NCBI GenBank assembly: GCA_934276485.1
Contig: CAKQTE010000113.1
Coordinates: 1 to 25,991 of the forward strand
Length of the DNA stretch: 25,991 nucleotides
Reading direction: 5' to 3'
DNA from: an uncultured Spirochaetales bacterium
GTDB taxonomy: Bacteria; Spirochaetota; Spirochaetia; Sphaerochaetales; Sphaerochaetaceae
Positions 1 to 8,968 of this stretch are shown here, in pieces. The notes beneath the pieces were generated by a model, which saw nothing but the letters and a program-made list of their open reading frames with translations, made no database searches and was not told where the DNA came from. Within the stretch, counting starts at the first letter, position 1; each line of letters begins with the position of its first letter. The position numbers and the translations under genes were made by a program.

Positions 1-120
1 CGGTTATGGCTTTTCGCTACATGCTCATCTCTCATAACCTCATTATATATCTCGACCCAAGGGTCGGGGAATTAGACCCAAGCTTCAGACGCTACGCACC
101 TGCTTGCGTCTTACGCCAGA
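1..120. other. GC-richer non-coding segment with three inverted repeats
   Basis: No convincing gene lies here. By hand count the segment is about 50% GC, clearly above the neighbouring genes. It carries GGTTATG (2-8) against CATAACC (33-39), CGACCC (52-57) against GGGTCG (60-65), and AGACGC (88-93) against GCGTCT (107-112). The last one lies just past the stop of the minus-strand TPR gene and could help end its transcript, but it has no U-tract. It may instead be the edge of a mobile or repeated element cut by the window boundary. Confidence 0.35.
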
Positions 121-1614
121 TTAAAAAGTATCTAGCACGGCATAAGCTCGATCAGATACATAATTATTAGGACCAAATGCTTTGAGGCCTTCTTCCAAAA
201 TGGAAGAAAGTTCTTTCTTGGCCTCTTCTTTTCTACCCAAGGCTTTTAGAATCATGGCTATTTCTGTGCGTGCATCATATACACTGAGCTCTTGGGAAGG
301 GAATATGTACATCTTTTCTTGTTTTCTTCTTACACTCTCCATGGTCTTCATTGCTCTTTCCAAGTCTCCTTGAAGTCTGTAACAAGAGGACTCTAGAATT
401 CTTGCATTGTTGTATATCTCAGAATCATAGAAATCGTCCTTATCCAATGCAGGCTTAAGCATGCGGATGAATCTAAGAGACATATCCAAAGACCCTAGAT
501 CGAAATAGATGTTAGCCATCAAGAAACAGATGTCCTTTTGAGTATCATCGTGTTCTTTTTTCAAGGCGTCTTTATCAAGATCATTTTGCAATATAACCAA
601 AGCATCAAGATAGCATTCATTCTTGGCATATAACTCTGCAAGATTCATTCTCTTGATATTCATCTCTTCGTCCGTGCATTCTGCACTTGCAACACGAACG
701 CTCTCTCTTTCTGTCTCAAGAGCTTTTTCACCTAAGCCCTTAGCTTGGTAACAATCAGCCAAATCAGACAAAAGAGAGGACCTTATAACTCCAGACATTG
801 GCTCTGTATTAAGAGTCTTTTCAACAAATTGCATGCACTCATCATATCTCTCTAGCTCTATTAGGAGACTTGTGTATTTTGGATAGTCATTAGCATTCAC
901 CATCCCAGAGAGGTTCATTATTCTACGCTGATATGAGAATGCATTTTCATAGTCACCTGCATTTGAATAAACATTTACAGCTACCCTGTAGTAGATATAC
1001 AAAACCTCTTCATCATCGACCTTTTTCTCAAGAAGTTCTCTTATATTGTCTTCCAAAAGCTCGATGGATACATCAACCAGACCAATATCCTGCATTTCGA
1101 ACATAATGTCATTTAATGACTTTATATATTCACGAGAAGTAATGCCCTTTTCTTTTTTTAGCTCTTCTAGTTCATCGAGATTTTCAACAAGAGACACATC
1201 ATCATCAAAGCTAAAATCACTTAAATCTAATTGAAATGCAGTCCTTACTGAAGAAAGGAAGAATTCAAGATCAAAAGGATTGCCAAGGCTTTTATTCAAC
1301 TCTGTAAGCTTATCGATAGCAATCTGGGCATCTTTTTCGTTGTGCTCAAATGTGTATGCAACAATCAATAAGCCATATGGCTTGAATAGCTCTGGAGCAT
1401 CCTCTCCTAGTGCATTCTCTATATATACGATAAACTCCTTTGAATACTTAGCAACTTTTGCAAAGTGCTGAGCATCCTTCATTCCAAATAGGGCATTCAC
1501 AACATCGGTGTATGCCTTATCAACATCTTCATATTCAGCTTCGATATCATCTAAGAGTTGATAGAACCTCTTTTCATGTTCTTTGAATTCTTCTTTTTCT
1601 TTCTTCTTTCCCAT
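121..1614 (-). CDS. TPR-repeat protein, cytoplasmic, unknown partner
   Basis: A protein of about 497 residues, almost entirely helical, with tetratricopeptide-like repeats; the clearest lie in the second half (for example LADCYQAKGLGEKALETE and MNLAELYAKNECYLDALVIL). TPR arrays are protein-interaction scaffolds. There is no signal peptide, membrane segment or catalytic motif, so no specific function can be given. The N-terminus is very rich in Lys and Glu. The frame can be opened at a TTG (1626), but that codon has no ribosome site, whereas the ATG at 1614 is preceded by GGGAAG at 4 nt, so I use the ATG. It starts 17 nt after the ftsH stop codon and is probably the last gene of that transcript. 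The role could be linked to FtsH or phosphate signalling, but that is only positional. Confidence 0.8.
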   Translation of the reverse strand: MGKKKEKEEFKEHEKRFYQLLDDIEAEYEDVDKAYTDVVNALFGMKDAQHFAKVAKYSKEFIVYIENALGEDAPELFKPYGLLIVAYTFEHNEKDAQIAIDKLTELNKSLGNPFDLEFFLSSVRTAFQLDLSDFSFDDDVSLVENLDELEELKKEKGITSREYIKSLNDIMFEMQDIGLVDVSIELLEDNIRELLEKKVDDEEVLYIYYRVAVNVYSNAGDYENAFSYQRRIMNLSGMVNANDYPKYTSLLIELERYDECMQFVEKTLNTEPMSGVIRSSLLSDLADCYQAKGLGEKALETERESVRVASAECTDEEMNIKRMNLAELYAKNECYLDALVILQNDLDKDALKKEHDDTQKDICFLMANIYFDLGSLDMSLRFIRMLKPALDKDDFYDSEIYNNARILESSCYRLQGDLERAMKTMESVRRKQEKMYIFPSQELSVYDARTEIAMILKALGRKEEAKKELSSILEEGLKAFGPNNYVSDRAYAVLDTF

Positions 1615-1631
1615 AAAACTTCCCAATTTAT

Positions 1632-3461
1632 CTAGTTTTCTTTCTTCATCAATATCTTCATGAATTCATCTCCTGTGATAGTTTCCTTCTCATACAGGTA
1701 TTTAGCCAATTCATGGAGCTTTAGAGAGTTTGCACTCAACAAATCAATTGCCTTCTGATGTTGATCGTTTATGATTGTCTTGACCTCTTCATCTATCAAA
1801 GCCTCTGTTTGAGAAGAGCAAGCCAATGTTGTGTCTCCTCCCAGATACTTGTTTTGCACAGTTTCCATTGCAACCATTCCGAACTTATCAGACATACCAT
1901 ACTCAGTAATCATTGAGCGTGCAAGCTTTGTTGCCATCTCGATATCGTTTGAAGCTCCAGTTGTAATCGAATTGAAGATCAATTCCTCAGCAACTCTTCC
2001 TCCTGTGTATGTTGCAATCTTGTTAAGGATTTCTTCCTTACTCATCAAATAGTGGTTTCCCTCATCCACTTGCATTGTATAACCAAGAGCTCCGGATGTA
2101 CGAGGTACGATAGTAATCTTCTGTACAGGAGCAGAATGAGTCTGCAAAGCTGCAACAAGTGCATGTCCTATCTCATGGTAAGCAACAATCAGCTTTTCAT
2201 GATCTGTAAGGATGCTATTCTTCTTCTCGTATCCAGCAATTACAACTTCAATTGACTCTTCCAAATCACTTTGGGTTACAACCTTTCTGTTGTCCCTAAC
2301 GGCTCTCAAAGCAGCTTCGTTTACGATATTTGCAAGCTCTGCGCCCGATGCTCCTGATGCCATCCTAGCTATCTGAAGATAGTCGATGTTCCCATCTGTC
2401 TTGATTTTCTTTGCATGAACTTTCAAGATAGCTTCTCTTCCTTCCAAATCAGGAAGCTCTACAGGAACGCGTCTGTCAAATCTTCCAGGACGTGTAAGAG
2501 CAGGGTCCAGGGACTCTGGTCTATTTGTAGCAGCAAGAATCATGACGCCGTTATTAGAATCAAAGCCATCCATCTCTGTCAAAAGCTGATTGAGTGTCTG
2601 TTCACGCTCATCGTTTCCGCCGAGAGCAGATCCATCCCTTTTCTTTCCGATAGCATCGATTTCATCGATGAAAACAATACATGGAGCCTTTTCCTTAGCC
2701 TGCGAGAACAAGTCTCTTACCTTGGAAGCTCCCATACCAACAAACATCTCAACAAATTCACTTCCGGAAATTGAGAAAAATGGTACATTGGCCTCACCTG
2801 CAACAGCTTTTGCAAGCATTGTCTTACCAGTTCCAGGAGGGCCTACAAGTAGAATTCCCTTAGGCATTGATGCTCCAATTTCCTTGTATTTTGTAGGATC
2901 ATGAAGATAATTTACGATCTCTGTCAGGTTTTCCTTTGCCTCATCTTCGCCTGCAACATCTGCAAACTTGATACCTTCAGAAGATGGAACATAGACCTTC
3001 GCACCCGAAGATCCTCCACCAAACATCAATGAGTTCTTTCCTCCAGCTTTCTTGATAAGTTGCTTGGAAAGAATCTGGCCCAATGCAACGAATATGACAA
3101 TTGGCATTACCCAAGAGAGAAGAAACGAAACAAGTGGACTTGCTTGCTCAACAATCTCTCCATAGAACGATACTCCATTGTCATATAATCGCTGTGACAG
3201 GTCTGGATCGTTTACCATTCCTGTTTTGTAGATGATGCTATTATCTTTATTTGTAAAAAGGATATAGTTTTCTGTTTGCTTTATCTCAACGTATCCAACC
3301 TCACCTTTTTCGGTCATGGACACAAATGTGCCATAGTCAACATTCTTGATCTGACGCTCATAGATAGAAGGAACAAGGAATGCATTTATAAGCAATAAAA
3401 CTACTAGAACTATCAAGTAGTAATAAAAAATGGGTTTTTTAGGTGTTTTGACTTTATCCAT
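1632..3461 (-). CDS. ftsH: ATP-dependent zinc metalloprotease FtsH
   Basis: FtsH is the membrane-anchored AAA+ protease that extracts and degrades membrane proteins and unstable regulators. At 609 residues it has normal family length. Visible in order: first membrane helix (about 11-31), a short periplasmic domain, second membrane helix (about 108-131), Walker A GPPGTGKT (207-214), Walker B ending FIDEID (264-269), the second region of homology around TRPGRFDRR (323-331), and the zinc-binding HEIGH (429-433) with a later Asp (about 506) as third ligand. All catalytic elements are intact. The ATG has a strong GGAGG six bases upstream. It follows phoR after 108 bp, so it may be cotranscribed with the Pho operon or have its own promoter in that gap. 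The identification is certain; the regulation is inferred. Confidence 0.98.
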   Translation of the reverse strand: MDKVKTPKKPIFYYYLIVLVVLLLINAFLVPSIYERQIKNVDYGTFVSMTEKGEVGYVEIKQTENYILFTNKDNSIIYKTGMVNDPDLSQRLYDNGVSFYGEIVEQASPLVSFLLSWVMPIVIFVALGQILSKQLIKKAGGKNSLMFGGGSSGAKVYVPSSEGIKFADVAGEDEAKENLTEIVNYLHDPTKYKEIGASMPKGILLVGPPGTGKTMLAKAVAGEANVPFFSISGSEFVEMFVGMGASKVRDLFSQAKEKAPCIVFIDEIDAIGKKRDGSALGGNDEREQTLNQLLTEMDGFDSNNGVMILAATNRPESLDPALTRPGRFDRRVPVELPDLEGREAILKVHAKKIKTDGNIDYLQIARMASGASGAELANIVNEAALRAVRDNRKVVTQSDLEESIEVVIAGYEKKNSILTDHEKLIVAYHEIGHALVAALQTHSAPVQKITIVPRTSGALGYTMQVDEGNHYLMSKEEILNKIATYTGGRVAEELIFNSITTGASNDIEMATKLARSMITEYGMSDKFGMVAMETVQNKYLGGDTTLACSSQTEALIDEEVKTIINDQHQKAIDLLSANSLKLHELAKYLYEKETITGDEFMKILMKKEN

Positions 3462-3478
3462 GGATAGCCTCCAATAAT

Positions 3479-3509
3479 ATCATAACCTTAAAACCCATTT
3501 GAATCTCAA
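3479..3509 (-). promoter_or_regulatory. Weak candidate promoter for ftsH
   Basis: On the minus strand TTGAGA (3509-3504) is followed after 19 bp by TATGAT (3484-3479), about 17 bp before the ftsH start. The spacer is longer than ideal. A small perfect hairpin, ACACG-loop-CGTGT, sits further upstream at 3538-3550 between phoR and ftsH and has no U-tract, so it is not a normal terminator. Together these suggest ftsH may be partly uncoupled from the pho genes. Confidence 0.3.
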
Positions 3510-3569
3510 AAAAATATGAGAAGAAAGATGTTGTTTTACACGCTTCGTGTCATTTTGCTACGCATTCCA

Positions 3570-5219
3570 TTATTTTGGAAAAGAAACCAAGATCTTAGTT
3601 CCCTCACCAAGAGTGCTTTCAGCAGTAATAGTGGCATTATGAAATGAAGCAACATGCTTAACAATCGAAAGTCCTAGCCCTGTGCCACCGCTTTCTCTGC
3701 TGCGAGCTTTGTCGACTCTATAGAAGCGCTCGAATATCCTGCCAATATCATCAGAAGGAATTCCAATTCCTGTATCAGCAACAACAAGATCAATACTCTT
3801 ATCGTTTTTCTTTACGGACACATCCACTCTTCCATCTTTCTTGTTATAGCGAATTGCATTATCGACAAGATTATACACCAGCTCATACAAAAGATATTCA
3901 TTTCCAATGACATCAAGGTGCTCTGCATCAACAAACAATGATACAAAGTGATCCTTGGCTTTAGTGCTAAGTGCATCACGAACCTTGAATGCAACATCGT
4001 CTAGATATACTGGTTTCTTATCCAGCATCTTCGCGCCTTCATCAAGCTCTGAAAGCCTGATTGTGTCATGTACTAGATCTGTAAGATTCCTGGCTTGAGT
4101 ATATATCTCACTGGAAAATTCCTTGACAGAACTTTCATCAAGTCCGCCATTTTTGAGCATCTCTGCAAACCCTAGAATCACTGTCAAAGGTGTCTTTAGT
4201 TCATGCGATACGTTGGCTGTGAACTCACGACGCATCTCCTCTCTTTCATCTTTCTCTGTTATGTCTAGAAACAACAATACAGCTCCAGCAACAGCCCCGC
4301 TTTCGAGAACAGGATTTGCTATCACATCAAGAACTCGTGAGCCAACATGCATCTTGATATTCTTTTCTTCTCCCTCCAGGCAATCCCTGACAAGAGATGA
4401 GAAATCAAGATTTCTTGATATCGTAAGCACACTGTCATTTATTTTGAGACGAGGATTGGCAAACAAAATCATGGTTGCATTGTTTATTGCAAGGATGGTT
4501 CCATCATTTGCTATCACCACAAGCCCCTCTTGCATATTGTCTGTAATAAGCATGAACTCATTCTGTTTTTTTCTTTCATCATCCAACTGTGCTCGGATTA
4601 TATCCTGCTGTTTGTTTATCTTAACAACAAGTGGTGTCAATTCGGGATAGATATCATTCTTTTCAGGATTATCCAAATCCAGCTCATTGATAGGCCTTGT
4701 TATTTGCTTTGCAATGAATGATGCGATGAAGAACGCAATGATACAAAACAAAACAAGACATCCAATAAATGGCCAGAATGTCGAGATAACAAAGTGCATG
4801 AATGTATTTGCAGGAGTTGAAAGACGAAGTATGTTTCCATCTGTAAGCCTTATTGCTTGATAGATATACTCCTTTCCGATTGAGGAAGAAGCACGAGTTG
4901 AGAATCCAATTCCAGTAGAGAGGGCTTCCTGAACCTCTTCTCTATCTAGGTGATTTTCAAGAGTTGTACTATCACGCATGGAATCAAAAAGAACATTTCC
5001 TTCTTTATCTATAAGCGTTATACGTCTTCCATTTATGGATAGCGCTTCAAGATCTGAATTTGCAATATCCATCTTCGTCAGATAATTAAGCTCTATGTTC
5101 AAATCCTCTACAAGTCGTGATTGATATTTGTTATATGCAATTCCAAGCCCAAAGCCCAAAATTACAACAGATGCAATCATTAATGTCAAAAAAATTGATA
5201 TGAAAATTCTTTTTCTCAT
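3570..5219 (-). CDS. phoR: Phosphate-regulon sensor histidine kinase PhoR
   Basis: A membrane histidine kinase of 549 residues that phosphorylates the adjacent PhoB. Order of parts: membrane helix (about 6-28), extracytoplasmic loop (about 30-140), second helix (about 143-170), a short HAMP-like linker, a PAS domain (about 225-325), the HisKA box with the phospho-accepting His339 in NVSHELKTPL, and the ATPase domain with N-box LVDNAIRYN (451-459), G1 box DTGIGIP (482-488) and G2 box GTGLGL (512-517). Everything required for catalysis is present. The start codon overlaps the phoB stop (ATGA), indicating coupled translation. The sizeable extracytoplasmic loop is the usual PhoR variant in Gram-positives and spirochaetes, whereas E. 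coli PhoR has almost none. Assignment as PhoR rather than another kinase rests on its position in the pst-phoU-phoB operon. Confidence 0.95.
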   Translation of the reverse strand: MRKRIFISIFLTLMIASVVILGFGLGIAYNKYQSRLVEDLNIELNYLTKMDIANSDLEALSINGRRITLIDKEGNVLFDSMRDSTTLENHLDREEVQEALSTGIGFSTRASSSIGKEYIYQAIRLTDGNILRLSTPANTFMHFVISTFWPFIGCLVLFCIIAFFIASFIAKQITRPINELDLDNPEKNDIYPELTPLVVKINKQQDIIRAQLDDERKKQNEFMLITDNMQEGLVVIANDGTILAINNATMILFANPRLKINDSVLTISRNLDFSSLVRDCLEGEEKNIKMHVGSRVLDVIANPVLESGAVAGAVLLFLDITEKDEREEMRREFTANVSHELKTPLTVILGFAEMLKNGGLDESSVKEFSSEIYTQARNLTDLVHDTIRLSELDEGAKMLDKKPVYLDDVAFKVRDALSTKAKDHFVSLFVDAEHLDVIGNEYLLYELVYNLVDNAIRYNKKDGRVDVSVKKNDKSIDLVVADTGIGIPSDDIGRIFERFYRVDKARSRESGGTGLGLSIVKHVASFHNATITAESTLGEGTKILVSFPK

Positions 5220-5887
5220 AGTGTGCCTTGCATTTTGTATCCAATGCCCTTGATCGTTTCAATTCTTTCGCCAAAGGAGCCAAGCTTTTCCCTCAAGTGT
5301 CGAATATGTACATCCACTGTTCTAGTCTCGGAGTCGGGAGAATATCCCCAAACCCTATCAAGAAGGACTTCTCTAGATAGAACATTTCCTGCATTTTCCA
5401 TAAGGATTCTCAACAGCTCAAATTCCTTGTAGCTTAAGCCAATCTCTTCATCCCCTGCTTTAACGCTATGTGCGTTTATATCCATGGTGATTCCCGAAAC
5501 ACTTAAAGATGACTTTTCATCTTTTTTAGTGCGTCTTAAAACAGCCTTGACTCTCGACAGAAGCTCCAGCGTTGAAAAAGGCTTGGCAATATAGTCATCA
5601 GCCCCGCTTTCAAGACCTAGGACCTTATCATATTCACTATCTTTTGCTGTAACCATGATCACAGGAATATTTGCAGTTTTCTCTTTTGATTTTAATGTTG
5701 AGAGAATTTCCAACCCACTTTGTCCTGGAAGCATGATATCCAAAAGGATCAAGTCAACATCCTCGTTATATACCTTTTTATATAGCTCGGAAGAAGATTC
5801 AAAGCCCTCTGATTCATATCCATTTGCCTTGAGCGCAATCAACAAAAGCTTTCTGATTCCAGGATCATCTTCAACAACGTAGATCAT
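5216..5887 (-). CDS. phoB: Phosphate-regulon response regulator PhoB (OmpR family)
   Basis: A 223-residue two-domain response regulator. The receiver domain (1-115) has the acidic pair Asp7/Asp8, phospho-acceptor Asp50 in LILLDIMLPG, Thr80 and Lys102. The C-terminal winged-helix domain (about 125-223) has the OmpR-type recognition region ending RTVDVHIRHLREKLG. When phosphorylated by PhoR it should activate the pst operon and other phosphate-starvation genes. It overlaps phoU by 4 nt at its start and phoR by 4 nt at its end. The candidate Pho box upstream of pstS (9838-9876) is a plausible target. In Gram-positive nomenclature it would be called PhoP. Confidence 0.96.
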   Translation of the reverse strand: MIYVVEDDPGIRKLLLIALKANGYESEGFESSSELYKKVYNEDVDLILLDIMLPGQSGLEILSTLKSKEKTANIPVIMVTAKDSEYDKVLGLESGADDYIAKPFSTLELLSRVKAVLRRTKKDEKSSLSVSGITMDINAHSVKAGDEEIGLSYKEFELLRILMENAGNVLSREVLLDRVWGYSPDSETRTVDVHIRHLREKLGSFGERIETIKGIGYKMQGTL

Positions 5888-6543
5888 TTCTTCTCCTTAG
5901 ATCCAAGCCAATCCTCGTCGCCATCTACAGACCACCCGACATAGCGAGCGATGGAAACAGCATGATCTGCCATGCGTTCAAGATATTTTGCAATCATCAA
6001 CAAATCAAGAGCTTCCTCTGAATAATTCTCTCCATTCTTGATAATTGATGCGATTTTTCCCTTAGCACTATCAAAAAGAGCATCAACTTTATCATCGGAT
6101 GAGATAACCGTCTCTGCTTTTTCAATATCTCGAGATACAAATGCATCTACCGAAAGAGATACCATTGTCTTTACATCCTTTGCCATCTCAACAAGAGACA
6201 ATTTTGCAAAATAGGTTTTGTATGTGATAAAAGGAAAGATTTCATGGATATCACTTGCATTGTCACCTATACGCTCAAGATCTGTGCTAATACGAGTGGA
6301 TGCACTGATGACTCTTAAATCAGATGCAACAGGATGATAGCGAAGGATTACTCTTAAGCACTCTGATTCGATATCACGACTGCGAGATTTAGCAATGGAT
6401 GCATCCTCTTCTATCTCACGCGCATCCTTTATCTTCCCACTCATTGAATCCAATAAAAGCTGCAATTGGCTCTCGATAAGACTTCCCAACTCAACTAAAG
6501 ATGAAAACACCTTCTTCTGTTCTTTATCCAATCCATTTTCCAT
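5884..6543 (-). CDS. phoU: Phosphate signalling protein PhoU
   Basis: A 219-residue all-helical protein with the two PhoU three-helix repeats. The metal-binding signatures are visible: ISTDLERIGDNASDI in the first half and LERMADHAVSIARYV near the C-terminus. PhoU links the Pst transporter to PhoR, keeping the kinase in its repressing state when phosphate is plentiful and limiting Pst uptake. Length is normal. It begins one base after the pstB stop and its own stop overlaps the phoB start (ATGA), the expected place in a pst-phoU operon. Confidence 0.96.
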   Translation of the reverse strand: MENGLDKEQKKVFSSLVELGSLIESQLQLLLDSMSGKIKDAREIEEDASIAKSRSRDIESECLRVILRYHPVASDLRVISASTRISTDLERIGDNASDIHEIFPFITYKTYFAKLSLVEMAKDVKTMVSLSVDAFVSRDIEKAETVISSDDKVDALFDSAKGKIASIIKNGENYSEEALDLLMIAKYLERMADHAVSIARYVGWSVDGDEDWLGSKEKK

Positions 6544-6544
6544 A

Positions 6545-7303
6545 TTAACCGAACCTTCCTGTTATATATTCCTCTGTCTTTTTATTGCTTGGGCGAGAAA
6601 AGAGTTTTTCTGTATCATCAAACTCAATAACCTCTCCTAAAAGAAAGAACGCAGTCTTATCCGATATACGCAATGCCTGTTGCATGTTGTGGGTAACAAT
6701 GACAATTGTGTACTTCTCCTTCAATTCCATTGCAAGATTCTCGATTGCAAGTGTTGATATAGGATCAAGGGCTGATGTTGGCTCATCCATCAGAAGAACC
6801 TCAGGCTCTACAGCAAGAGCACGAGCAATACAAAGCCTTTGCATCTGCCCTCCAGAAAGTCCCATTGCAGACTTATTGAGTCTATCCTTGACTTCATTAA
6901 ATAAAGATGCATCTATCAAGGCCTTCTCAACAATCTGATCAAGCTGTGCCTTGTTCTTCACACCATGCGTTCTAGGACCATAAGCAACATTGTCAAAGAT
7001 TGAGAATGGAAAGGGATTTGGCTTTTGGAACACCATTCCTACTCTTTTTCTAAGTAGATTAACATCCATATCCTTTCGATATATATCCTCTCCCTTTAAT
7101 AGAACCTGGCCTTCGATCCTGCAACCTTCCACAAGATCATTCATACGGTTCAGGCTCTTTAGGAGTGTTGACTTTCCACATCCAGAAGGACCTATGAATG
7201 CTGTTATTCCCTTTGAAGGAATCTCAAGTGAGATATCCTTTAGCGCCTTAAAGTCCCCATACCATAAATTCAATGATTTTATATCAAATTCAATTTCATC
7301 CAT
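6545..7303 (-). CDS. pstB: Phosphate ABC transporter ATP-binding protein PstB
   Basis: The ATPase of the high-affinity phosphate importer, 252 residues, with all ABC motifs: Walker A GPSGCGKST (38-46), Q-loop in MVFQKPNPFPFSIFDNVAYG (the PNPFPFSIFDN stretch is diagnostic of PstB), signature LSGGQ (149-153), Walker B VLLMDE (169-174), and the switch His in VTHN. It works as a homodimer under PstA and PstC. Its start lies inside the last codons of pstA (8-nt overlap). Assignment is certain. Confidence 0.98.
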   Translation of the reverse strand: MDEIEFDIKSLNLWYGDFKALKDISLEIPSKGITAFIGPSGCGKSTLLKSLNRMNDLVEGCRIEGQVLLKGEDIYRKDMDVNLLRKRVGMVFQKPNPFPFSIFDNVAYGPRTHGVKNKAQLDQIVEKALIDASLFNEVKDRLNKSAMGLSGGQMQRLCIARALAVEPEVLLMDEPTSALDPISTLAIENLAMELKEKYTIVIVTHNMQQALRISDKTAFFLLGEVIEFDDTEKLFSRPSNKKTEEYITGRFG

Positions 7304-8123
7304 TTTTCTTTTTCATCCTTTTAGCTATCAAATCTGAAAGTGCGTTCATCGAAAGAACCAATACTAGAAGCACAACCGCGACTCCTCGAGCTGCATCCAT
7401 ATGTAGCCCCTCGCTTGTAAGAACATACATATGAACCGAAAGCGTTCGCCCTGACGACAAAAGAGACGATGGAAAACCTGCAACAGTTCCAGCTGTATAT
7501 ATCAGTGCAGCAGTCTCACCTATGATTCTTCCTGTTGAAAGAATTATTCCAGAAACAATTCCGGGCATTGCAGTTGGAATGATTATCGAGAAAATCGTTC
7601 TAGCCTTACCTGCCCCCAATCCATAGGAACCTTCCCGAATGGATTGGCTTATTGCAAGGAATGCTTCTTCCGATGTTCTCATGATTACAGGCAGAATCAT
7701 CAATGCAAGTGTCATGGATCCTGCGAGAATTGAATATCCAAAGTGAAAACCTATTGAAAATGCAAGATACCCAAAGAGCCCATATACGATGCTCGGAATA
7801 CCAGAAAGAGTATCGGAGACAGTTCTGATGATCTTTACAAACAGAGAATCCCTATGTGCGTATTCTGTCAGATACAATGCTGTGAATACTCCAATTGGGA
7901 GTGCAAACAACAGCGATAAGGCTACAATGATGATCGTATTGATGATTGAACTCACCATTGATAGGTTCTCGCTTGTATAGTGCCAAGCAAAAAGTCCTGC
8001 ATTAAGTTCTGGAATACCTGTAATTAGGATATATGAGATTATCGTTAATGCTATAGCTATCGTTATAAATGCACAAAGCCTTATAGCAAAACGAATTATA
8101 ATAGACTTAGTATTCTGTTTCAT
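7296..8123 (-). CDS. pstA: Phosphate ABC transporter permease PstA
   Basis: An inner-membrane permease of 275 residues with about six helices, the first near residues 10-35. The family cues are the segment SGIPSIVYGLFG in the middle and the cytoplasmic coupling loop EGSYGLGAGKARTIF, followed by the conserved GRIIGETAALIYTAG. It pairs with PstC to form the phosphate channel. The start overlaps the pstC stop (ATGA). The C-terminus ends in a run of Lys and Arg, and the last 8 nt overlap pstB. Confidence 0.97.
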   Translation of the reverse strand: MKQNTKSIIIRFAIRLCAFITIAIALTIISYILITGIPELNAGLFAWHYTSENLSMVSSIINTIIIVALSLLFALPIGVFTALYLTEYAHRDSLFVKIIRTVSDTLSGIPSIVYGLFGYLAFSIGFHFGYSILAGSMTLALMILPVIMRTSEEAFLAISQSIREGSYGLGAGKARTIFSIIIPTAMPGIVSGIILSTGRIIGETAALIYTAGTVAGFPSSLLSSGRTLSVHMYVLTSEGLHMDAARGVAVVLLVLVLSMNALSDLIAKRMKKKNG

Positions 8124-8968
8124 CTCTTGGTTTTACCTTTCAATGCTGAAAATGAAAGATTTATGATCATAATAAACACAAACAAAACAACAGCTGTTGC
8201 AATGAGTGCATCCCTATGTAAATCTGTTGCATATCCCATCTCAAGAACAATGTTTGCAGTCATTGTTCTAACTCCACGAAGAATCGACTTTGGAATAATT
8301 GGTTGGTTTCCTGCGATCATTATTACAGCCATCGTCTCGCCAATTGCGCGTCCTAGAGCCAATACGATTCCAGAGACAACTCCTGAAGATGCAGAAGGAA
8401 GCACTGCTCTCATAACAGAAAGCTCCTTGCTGCAACCTAGAGCTAACGCTCCTTCATATATAGGCGCCTCCACTGCTCTTAGTGCATTTTCTGACACTGT
8501 AATGATTGTTGGCAGAATCATCACAGAGAGAATGAATGCTGCTGTCAAAACACTCTTGCCGGAAGTTCCGGGAAATATTCTCTGAAAGACAGGAACCACA
8601 ACAACCATACCAAAGAGACCATATACGATGCTTGGTATTCCAGAGAGTAAATCCATCAGTGGTTTTACTATTCTGTAGATTCCTTCAGGACAGAAGTAAG
8701 CAAGATATATGCTGGACATAAGTCCTACTGGAACACCAAATAGGAGAGCGAATGCCGTTACATACAACGATCCAATGATCATTGGAAATATTCCAAACTC
8801 ATTGTTTCCCGGTCTCCAAACTGTTCCAAACAGGAACTTTACAAGCCCTATCTTCGATATAGCTGAACTACCTTTTACAAGCAAGAATATAGTGATCATG
8901 CAAACAGATAGTATGCAAAAGGTGGCTGCCATTACACAGCCAACCTTTGTGAGTTTTTCCTTAAGCAT
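8120..8968 (-). CDS. pstC: Phosphate ABC transporter permease PstC
   Basis: The second permease, 282 residues, about six membrane helices. Diagnostic stretches: VWRPGNNEFGIFPMIIGSLY near the N-terminus, LSGIPSIVYGLFGMVVVVP in the middle, the coupling loop YEGALALGCSKELSVMRAVL and GRAIGETMAVIMIAGN. It starts within the pstS stop codon (TAATG), so translation is probably coupled. Distinguished from PstA by the WRP-x-FG segment after the first helix and by gene order. Confidence 0.97.
   Translation of the reverse strand: MLKEKLTKVGCVMAATFCILSVCMITIFLLVKGSSAISKIGLVKFLFGTVWRPGNNEFGIFPMIIGSLYVTAFALLFGVPVGLMSSIYLAYFCPEGIYRIVKPLMDLLSGIPSIVYGLFGMVVVVPVFQRIFPGTSGKSVLTAAFILSVMILPTIITVSENALRAVEAPIYEGALALGCSKELSVMRAVLPSASSGVVSGIVLALGRAIGETMAVIMIAGNQPIIPKSILRGVRTMTANIVLEMGYATDLHRDALIATAVVLFVFIMIINLSFSALKGKTKR

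Noticed and set aside
6..170. Plus-strand open frame of about 54 codons starting ATG at 6
   Set aside because: It overlaps the 3' end of the TPR gene, has no visible ribosome site within the window and resembles no family I know.
1615..1626. TTG start for the TPR protein
   Set aside because: No ribosome site precedes it, while ATG 1614 has GGGAAG at suitable distance.
3538..3550. Terminator between phoR and ftsH
   Set aside because: The stem is only 5 bp and no U-tract follows on the minus strand.
4123..4650. Plus-strand 175-codon open frame inside phoR
   Set aside because: It is an antisense shadow of phoR, very Ser-rich, with no start signal; phoR is unambiguous.
8127..8585. Plus-strand 152-codon open frame inside pstC
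   Set aside because: Antisense shadow of a clear permease gene.
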